NCBI GenBank assembly: GCA_031280455.1
Contig: JAITGR010000137.1
Location: 1 to 10,548 of the forward strand
Length of the DNA: 10,548 nucleotides
Direction of reading: 5' to 3'
Source: Spirochaetaceae bacterium
GTDB taxonomy: Bacteria > Spirochaetota > Spirochaetia > Treponematales > Breznakiellaceae
In this document: one piece after another, positions 5,860 to 10,548 of the stretch
Layout: each line of letters starts with the position of its first letter
Numbering within the stretch: position 1 is the stretch's first letter
Notes under the pieces: generated by a model
The model's database searches: none
The model's input: only the letters and a program-made list of their open reading frames with translations
Told to the model about the DNA's origin: nothing
Program-made: the position numbers and the translations under genes

Positions 5860-8610
5860 CTACCGCCCGTGGCAGTGCTTGTATTTTTTCCCCGAGCCGC
5901 ACGGGCACGGGTCATTGCGCCCCACTTTCGGCTGGGTGCGGACGACGGTTACCGGCATCGCGTGCTGGCGGCTGTTCTGCCGTACCTGCGCCTGCGCGTT
6001 CTGGCGCATCGCGTCAAACGAGGCCACGTCCGCGTGGCTTGCCGAAGTGGTCGTCATGCTCCGCTCTTTTATCTCGCGGTCTTCGGCAAGTTGTATACGC
6101 ACCAAATGCACGCGCGACGCTATCTGTTCGCGTATGTTGTCTATCATGGTGTCGAAAATGGCAAAGCCTTCCAGCTTGTATTCGGTAAGCGGATTTTTTT
6201 GCGCGTAATGCCGCAGGTACACGGCCTCTCGCAGGCCTTCCATGTTTTCCAGGTGATCAAGCCAGAGCCGGTCTATGAACATGAGGTACTGCATGCGTAT
6301 AAACGAATTGATGTTCTGCGCGCCAAGCAGCGCCTCTTTATCGGCCATGTCTTTTTCCAGGCCGGCGATAATTTCGTTTGCCATGCGCTCCTCGTCTTTG
6401 CCGCTTTGCGGGCCGGAAAGGGCGAGCGTGTAGTTAAACTTTGTTTTGAGAAAACCGGCCAGCTTCCGCAGCGCGCCGTCGGCATCGCCGCGCGCCTCCC
6501 GCGTGTACTCGTCGACCGCCTGCCGCACCATGTCGCCGGTCGCGCTGTTGACGCGCTCTTTCAGGTTTGTGTCGACAAGTATTGCGTCGCGCTGTTCGTA
6601 AATAAATTTGCGTTGCTGATTCAGCACGTCGTCGTACTCCAAAAGGTGTTTGCGGATTTCAAAGTTGCGCTCCTCCACTTTTTTCTGCGCCCGCTCGATG
6701 CTTCGGTTTAGAAGCGGGTGAAAAATGGGCTCGCCGTCTTCCATGCCGATGCGCGACATGAGGGTTTTCATTTTGGGGCCGCCGAAGAGCCGCATGAGGT
6801 CGTCGTCCATGGACAGGAAAAACTTCGACCTGCCCGGGTCGCCCTGCCTGCCGGAGCGTCCGCGCAGCTGGTTGTCGATGCGGCGGCTTTCGTGGCGTTC
6901 TGTTCCGATGACGTACAGGCCGCCCGCGAACTTTACTTCCTGGTAATCGGCGCGCCATTTTTCCACTTCTTCCGCGTAGACAGCCGCGTATTTTTCCGCG
7001 TCCGCGCCGGTTCCGGCGCGTTTTTGGGCGCGGTGTTCGGGGTTGCCGCCCAGTTTAATGTCGGTGCCGCGGCCAGCCATGTTGGTGGCTATGGTAACCG
7101 CGCCTTTAGCGCCGGCTTCGGCTATGATGCCGGCCTCGCGCGCGTGGTTTTTCGCGTTTAGCACTTCGTGCCGTATGCCGCGGCGGGTAAGCAAGGCGGA
7201 AAGTTTTTCGGACTTTTCGATTGAAACAGTACCGACGAGTACCGGCTGGCCTTTTTTGTGCGCGGCGCCGATTTCGTCGCAGAGCGCGTCGAACTTGTCC
7301 GATTCGTTAAGGTACACAACGTCGTCTTCGTCCACGCGCGCGACCGGAACGTTTGTGGGAACAACAATGACATCCAGGTTGTAGATTTTGCCAAACTCGA
7401 CGGCTTCGGTGTCCGCCGTTCCCGTCATGCCGGAAATTTTTTTATACATACGGAAGAAATTCTGAAACGTGATGGTGGCCATGGTCCGGTTGCGCTGCTT
7501 TATCCGTATGTGCTCTTTTGCTTCGATAGCCTGATGCAGGCCGTCCGAATAGCGGCGTCCGGTGAGGATGCGCCCGGTGAATTCGTCAACTATCTGCACT
7601 TCGCCTTCTTTTACCACATAGTCAACGTTTATCTGAAACAAAAGATGCGCGCGCAGCGCCTGGGTAAAATAATGTATGTATTCAAAATTTTGTTCATCAA
7701 CAATCTGGCCTTTTATAAGATTGCGTTTTTGCAGAAGGCTTTCGATTTTTGCCAGCCCCGCGTTGGTAAACGAAATGTTCTTGTTTTTTTCGTTCAGTTT
7801 GTAATCGCCGATGACTTCTTCTTCCTGCGCTTCGTCGGGATAGTCGCCGTTCGGTTTTTTTTGCACTTCCTCAAAGGTGCCCAGCAGTTTGTCTACTTCG
7901 GCAAACTTGAAGGTATCGTCTTCGGCGGCGCCGGAAATGATAAGCGGCGTGCGCGCTTCGTCTATCAGGATAGAATCGATTTCGTCTATGATGCAGTAAT
8001 TGTGGCCGCGCTGCACCCTGTTTTCCAGCCGCGCGTGCATGTTGTCGCGCAGGTAGTCAAAGCCGAATTCGTTGTTGGTGCCGTAGGTTATGTCGCAGGC
8101 GTAATTTTCCCGCCGCCGGTCGTTGTCCATGTCGCTCAATATGGCGCCGGCGCTGATGCCCAGATAGGCGTACACAGGCCGCATCCAGGCGGCGTCGCGT
8201 TCGGCCAGATAATCGTTGACGGTTACGACGTGCACACCCTCGCCGGAAAGCGCGTTAAGGTAGGCGGCGGCGACGCTCATAAGCGTTTTGCCTTCGCCTG
8301 TTTTCATTTCGGTTATTTTACCCTGATGCAGCGCCGCCGCGCCCATAATCTGCACGTCGTACGGGCGCTCGCCCAGCACGCGCTTTGCCGCTTCGCGGGC
8401 GAGCGCGAACGCTTCCGGCAGCAGCGCGTCCAAACGTTCCCCGTCCGCAAGCCGCTGGCGAAAGCGCTGTGTTTGCGCCGGAAAATCCTCGGCGGCAAAC
8501 GCGGCTGCCCAGGCTTCTTTGGCGTTGACGGCCTGAACAAACGGCGTAAGCGCCTTTATATCCCGCTCGCGCTGCGACCCAAAGAAAAACGTAAATACAT
8601 TGTTAATCAT
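5860..8610 (-). CDS. secA: Preprotein translocase ATPase SecA
   Basis: SecA is the motor that pushes unfolded secretory proteins through SecYEG. The 916 residues carry the full domain set: nucleotide-binding domain 1 with Walker A MKTGEGKT (102-109) and [14 protein letters not shown] (207-220); the preprotein-crosslinking region (about 225-375); nucleotide-binding domain 2 with [16 protein letters not shown] (510-525) and [13 protein letters not shown] (581-593); the helical scaffold and wing; and a C-terminal zinc-binding SEC-C motif (C902, C904, C913, H914), the SecB- and ribosome-binding tail. Reading frame continues upstream to a TTG at 8685, but that start lies within a dispersed repeat and gives a non-homologous 25-residue leader. 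[17 protein letters not shown] is the family-like start. No ribosome-binding site precedes it, and a promoter sits 7 bases before the ATG. Confidence 0.96.
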   Translation of the reverse strand: MINNVFTFFFGSQRERDIKALTPFVQAVNAKEAWAAAFAAEDFPAQTQRFRQRLADGERLDALLPEAFALAREAAKRVLGERPYDVQIMGAAALHQGKITEMKTGEGKTLMSVAAAYLNALSGEGVHVVTVNDYLAERDAAWMRPVYAYLGISAGAILSDMDNDRRRENYACDITYGTNNEFGFDYLRDNMHARLENRVQRGHNYCIIDEIDSILIDEARTPLIISGAAEDDTFKFAEVDKLLGTFEEVQKKPNGDYPDEAQEEEVIGDYKLNEKNKNISFTNAGLAKIESLLQKRNLIKGQIVDEQNFEYIHYFTQALRAHLLFQINVDYVVKEGEVQIVDEFTGRILTGRRYSDGLHQAIEAKEHIRIKQRNRTMATITFQNFFRMYKKISGMTGTADTEAVEFGKIYNLDVIVVPTNVPVARVDEDDVVYLNESDKFDALCDEIGAAHKKGQPVLVGTVSIEKSEKLSALLTRRGIRHEVLNAKNHAREAGIIAEAGAKGAVTIATNMAGRGTDIKLGGNPEHRAQKRAGTGADAEKYAAVYAEEVEKWRADYQEVKFAGGLYVIGTERHESRRIDNQLRGRSGRQGDPGRSKFFLSMDDDLMRLFGGPKMKTLMSRIGMEDGEPIFHPLLNRSIERAQKKVEERNFEIRKHLLEYDDVLNQQRKFIYEQRDAILVDTNLKERVNSATGDMVRQAVDEYTREARGDADGALRKLAGFLKTKFNYTLALSGPQSGKDEERMANEIIAGLEKDMADKEALLGAQNINSFIRMQYLMFIDRLWLDHLENMEGLREAVYLRHYAQKNPLTEYKLEGFAIFDTMIDNIREQIASRVHLVRIQLAEDREIKERSMTTTSASHADVASFDAMRQNAQAQVRQNSRQHAMPVTVVRTQPKVGRNDPCPCGSGKKYKHCHGR

Positions 8611-8617
8611 AGTCAGT

Positions 8618-8646
8618 ATGATAGCGCGAAGCGGCAAAATGGGCAA
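8618..8646 (-). promoter_or_regulatory. Predicted secA promoter giving a near-leaderless mRNA
   Basis: On the minus strand TTGCCC (8646-8641; 4/6) and TATCAT (8623-8618; 5/6) are separated by exactly 17 bases. Only seven bases lie between the -10 and the secA ATG at 8610, so the expected +1 falls at about 8611-8610. A second possible promoter for secA is TTGACA at 8790-8785 with TAAAAA at 8766-8761 (18-base spacer), which would give a leader of about 145 bases. Confidence 0.4.
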
Positions 8647-8678
8647 TGGAGCGGCCTGTCTGCCGGAACGGGATCTCC

Positions 8679-8697
8679 AGGGCAACGCTGATTAAAT
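8679..8697 (+). repeat. Dispersed 19-mer, exact copy
   Basis: AGGGCAACGCTGATTAAAT is identical to the reverse complement of 877-895. It lies about 70 bases upstream of the secA start codon and runs into the heptamer array at 8696-8730, overlapping it by two bases. The spurious upstream SecA start (TTG at 8685) lies inside it. Confidence 0.7.
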
Positions 8698-8730
8698 GAG
8701 AAATGAGAAATGAGAATTGAGAATTGAGAA
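8696..8730 (+). repeat. Heptamer tandem array, 5 x 7 bp
   Basis: Three ATGAGAA units (8696-8702, 8703-8709, 8710-8716) are followed by two TTGAGAA units (8717-8723, 8724-8730). This is a short-sequence tandem repeat of the 'AATTGAGAA' kind found in intergenic DNA of several bacterial groups. It sits in the secA upstream region; unit number could change by slippage. After it comes a CGAATGTACGCGAATTATAACG stretch resembling 3826-3858. Confidence 0.8.
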
Positions 8731-8815
8731 ATCAACGAATGTACGCGAATTATAACGAAATTTTTAAGCGGCTGGCGGAATTTTTGTCAAGCCCGCGCGG
8801 GAGCGGCGGCGGCGT

Positions 8816-9370
8816 TCACTTTTCGTAAATGACATAAATATTGCCGCCGTAATTCGCGCCGTTAATTGTAAGTTTGTTTTTAATTTCGCCGCCGCTGACG
8901 CTGGGGCGTTCATTCACGGTATATTTTCCGCCGTAATTTTGCACGTTATTTTCGACTGTAGTATTTTTTGTTATATAAATAAAAGCATCGCCGCCAAAGT
9001 TTTTTATTTTTAATACTAATTTATTTTCGGCAAAATCAATGTCGTACAATCGTATTTCATAAACGCCAGAATATATCCGTATCTTTTTTATATTATTCTG
9101 CCGTGTAAATAATTGTATTAAATTTGCAAACACGCCCGCCTTGGGCGGACTTTTTTGGAGGCTGTTCTCTAATGATTGTTCTTTTAGCGCATACGTTTCA
9201 TTTGTCGTTATTATTTTTCTGATGTATTCAATTTCTTTATTTGTTTCTGTTTTATTAACAAAATCAAGCAGCCGTTCATACTCGTCTATCGCAATAAGGT
9301 TCTGCGCGTATTGGTCAGCAAGTATATCCGTCAGGCGCTCTTTTTCCTGTTCAATGGCGATAGCGGGCAT
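8816..9370 (-). CDS. Small protein with SHOCT-like N-terminus and LiaF-like C-terminal beta domain
   Basis: The function is not known. Residues 8-53 (RLTDILADQYAQNLIAIDEY, then ERLLDFVNKTETNKEI) look like a short helical SHOCT/DUF1707-type domain, in which a dozen residues bracket an L-x-EYE/DEYE motif. Residues about 96-183 are beta-rich and resemble the LiaF-like C-terminal domain. They carry three repeats of N-[FY]-G-G at 124-127, 145-148 and 173-176. There is no signal peptide or membrane helix, so it is probably cytoplasmic. LiaF-like domains sense cell-envelope stress in Firmicutes, but usually with membrane helices; a role here is only a guess. A strong AGGAGGT (minus strand, 9375-9381) and a good promoter support expression. 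The gene is much more AT-rich than its neighbours (13 G+C in 9001-9060), which may indicate acquisition or weak constraint. Confidence 0.8.
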   Translation of the reverse strand: MPAIAIEQEKERLTDILADQYAQNLIAIDEYERLLDFVNKTETNKEIEYIRKIITTNETYALKEQSLENSLQKSPPKAGVFANLIQLFTRQNNIKKIRIYSGVYEIRLYDIDFAENKLVLKIKNFGGDAFIYITKNTTVENNVQNYGGKYTVNERPSVSGGEIKNKLTINGANYGGNIYVIYEK

Positions 9371-9396
9371 TTTTACCTCCTCAAAGTGTTCGTCCT

Positions 9397-9425
9397 ATGC
9401 TAGCCGGTATTTCTTGTAAGGTCAA
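9397..9425 (-). promoter_or_regulatory. Predicted sigma70-type promoter of the SHOCT/LiaF-like gene
   Basis: On the minus strand TTGACC (9425-9420; 5/6) and TAGCAT (9402-9397; 4/6) are 17 bases apart. The expected start is near 9390, giving a leader of about 20 bases that includes the AGGAGGT ribosome site. This is the best promoter match in the window. Confidence 0.5.
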
Positions 9426-9444
9426 GCTGTATGGGCGCAGCGGG

Positions 9445-9508
9445 CGGCCTCTTTCCGCGTGGTTTCCGTGCCTTCCGTGGTTTCGCCATGTATGGCGCAA
9501 TCAGCGCC
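9445..9508. repeat. Second copy of the palindromic intergenic repeat, single 16-bp unit
   Basis: This stretch repeats 3925-4037 closely: the CTTTCCGCGTGG...TTCCGTGGT flank, then one TTCGCCATGTATGGCG unit (9482-9497) where the other copy has four, then CAATCAGCGCC (9498-9508). The last part can form the same GGCGC/GCGCC stem. It lies directly upstream of the predicted metK promoter. There is no open reading frame, terminal duplication or transposase link visible. Confidence 0.75.
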
Positions 9509-9510
9509 CC

Positions 9511-9540
9511 TAGACAGTTTCCCCATGGTTCTGGTACTAT
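9511..9540 (+). promoter_or_regulatory. Predicted metK promoter
   Basis: TAGACA (9511-9516; 5/6) and TACTAT (9535-9540; 4/6) are 18 bases apart, starting two bases after the repeat copy ends. The leader would be about 58 bases. No SAM-riboswitch architecture was recognised in that leader. A weaker alternative is CTGACG near 9547 with TCTAGT 17 bases later. Confidence 0.35.
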
Positions 9541-9604
9541 GGCGGCTGACGGCGGGATATTCGCTGTTTCTAGTTTTTTTCACGATACAAGGAGAGTTAC
9601 TCGT

Positions 9605-10548
9605 ATGGAAAACCGAAAGTATTTTTTTACCTCGGAGTCGGTGGGTGAGGGGCACCCGGATAAGTTGTGCGACCAGATTTCTGACGCGATTCTGGACGCG
9701 TGCCTGAAGGATGACGCGGAGAGTCATGTCGCGTGCGAAACGTTTGCTTCGACGTCGCTGGTGCTGGTGGGGGGCGAGATTACCACGAATACGTTTGTCG
9801 ATGTTCAGGATCTTGTGCGCTCGGTCGCGCGGGATATTGGGTATACAAACCCGGATTACGGGCTGGATTGTCAGTCTATGGCTGTTTTGTCGATGATTCA
9901 TAGTCAGTCGCCGGATATTAACCAGGGTGTTGTGGGATCGGGGCTTGATGAGTACAAGGGTCAGCAGGGGGCGGGCGACCAGGGGATGATGTTCGGCTTT
10001 GCCTGCGATGAAACGGCGGAGTTTATGCCGCTGCCGATTACGCTGGCGCATACGATTTTGCGGAATGCCGCCGCGCTGCGTAAGTCGAAGGCGCTGCCCT
10101 GGCTGCGGCCGGACGCGAAGAGTCAGGTTACGGTGGAGTACGAGGGCTATAAGCCGGTGCATATTGACGCGGTTGTCGTCTCGCATCAGCATGACCCGGA
10201 TGTTTCGTACGGCGAGATTAAAGACGCGGTTATTGAAAAGATTATAAAGCCGGTGCTGGAGCCGACGGGGCTTTTGTCGGCTAAAACGAAGTACTTCATC
10301 AACCCGACGGGGCGTTTTGTGGTGGGCGGGCCGTTTGGCGACACGGGGCTTACGGGGCGTAAGATTATTGTTGATACTTACGGCGGTATGGGGCGGCACG
10401 GCGGCGGGGCGTTTTCCGGTAAAGACCCGACCAAGGTTGACCGGTCGGCGGCGTACGCGGCGCGCTATGTTGCCAAAAATATTGTCGCGGCTAAATTGGC
10501 CGCCCGCGCCGAGGTTGAATTGGCGTACGCGATTGGGGTGCCGTTTCC
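9605..10548 (+). CDS. metK: S-adenosylmethionine synthetase, 3' end beyond the window
   Basis: MetK makes S-adenosylmethionine from methionine and ATP, releasing phosphate and pyrophosphate. It is a cytoplasmic tetramer in known cases. The 314 residues visible cover about 80 percent of the usual 384 or so. Signature motifs are [18 protein letters not shown] (11-28, ATP/Mg site), [10 protein letters not shown] (122-131), [23 protein letters not shown] (231-253) and the phosphate loop [16 protein letters not shown] (266-281). No frameshift is present; the frame simply runs off the window end. The ATG at 9605 is supported by the homologous start and by AAGGAGAG (9589-9596), about ten bases upstream. 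Wobble bases are G/T-rich, like uxaC and unlike the minus-strand genes beside it. It diverges from the SHOCT/LiaF-like gene. Confidence 0.96.
   Translation, partial: MENRKYFFTSESVGEGHPDKLCDQISDAILDACLKDDAESHVACETFASTSLVLVGGEITTNTFVDVQDLVRSVARDIGYTNPDYGLDCQSMAVLSMIHSQSPDINQGVVGSGLDEYKGQQGAGDQGMMFGFACDETAEFMPLPITLAHTILRNAAALRKSKALPWLRPDAKSQVTVEYEGYKPVHIDAVVVSHQHDPDVSYGEIKDAVIEKIIKPVLEPTGLLSAKTKYFINPTGRFVVGGPFGDTGLTGRKIIVDTYGGMGRHGGGAFSGKDPTKVDRSAAYAARYVAKNIVAAKLAARAEVELAYAIGVPF

Noticed and set aside
5846..5908. Upstream start adding 21 residues to Era
   Set aside because: The extension overlaps the secA C-terminus, and family alignment plus a GGGGAG site favour the ATG at 5845.
8611..8685. 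Upstream TTG start adding 25 residues to SecA
   Set aside because: The TTG lies in a dispersed repeat, the leader has no family similarity and it would cover the predicted promoter.
7258..8691. Long plus-strand open frame (about 477 codons) opposite secA
   Set aside because: It is antisense to a complete SecA with all motifs, has no recognisable domain and shows shadow-frame composition.
9541..9604. SAM riboswitch in the metK leader
   Set aside because: The likely leader is only about 60 bases, and I could not recognise the helices or conserved cores of SAM-I, SAM-II or SMK classes, nor a terminator/antiterminator pair.

Overview
The window reads as a piece of a moderately GC-rich bacterial chromosome, most likely from a spirochaete (Treponema-like). 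The evidence is indirect but consistent: an Era GTPase whose P-loop reads GRPSSGKST rather than the common GRPNVGKST (a spirochaete-type variant, from memory), a BspA/TpLRR-type leucine-rich lipoprotein with a Treponema-style tail, and a 'reverse' rubrerythrin of the kind anaerobes use against peroxide. There is no rRNA, tRNA, CRISPR array, transposase or phage gene.

Layout. 1-123: three short inverted repeats downstream of the first gene. 124-666 (-): reverse rubrerythrin, preceded by a perfect 19-bp PerR/Fur-like palindrome over its predicted -35. 667-949: intergenic, with two large imperfect hairpins and a copy of a dispersed 19-mer. 950-2041 (-): BspA-like LRR lipoprotein. 2042-2382: divergent gap in which strand composition switches from C/A-rich to G/T-rich on the + strand. 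2383-3804 (+): uronate isomerase uxaC. 3805-4039: convergent gap filled with dispersed repeats and a 4 x 16-bp palindromic tandem array. 8610-4040 (-): secA, era and an EamA/DMT permease, closely packed and probably one operon. 8611-8815: repeats and promoter-like sites upstream of secA. 8816-9370 (-): an AT-rich gene for a small protein with a SHOCT-like N-terminus and a LiaF-like beta domain. 9371-9604: divergent promoter region with a second copy of the repeat. 9605-10548 (+): metK, cut by the window end.

How the genes relate. SecA, Era and MetK are housekeeping functions (protein export, ribosome maturation, SAM synthesis). UxaC opens hexuronate catabolism but has no pathway partner here. 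The rubrerythrin is a stand-alone peroxide-defence gene. No multi-gene accessory or defence system is visible. The most unusual signals are non-coding: the abrupt strand-composition switch near 2220, independent of gene direction further right; the family of dispersed palindromic repeats in nearly every intergenic gap; and a secA promoter that would give an almost leaderless mRNA.
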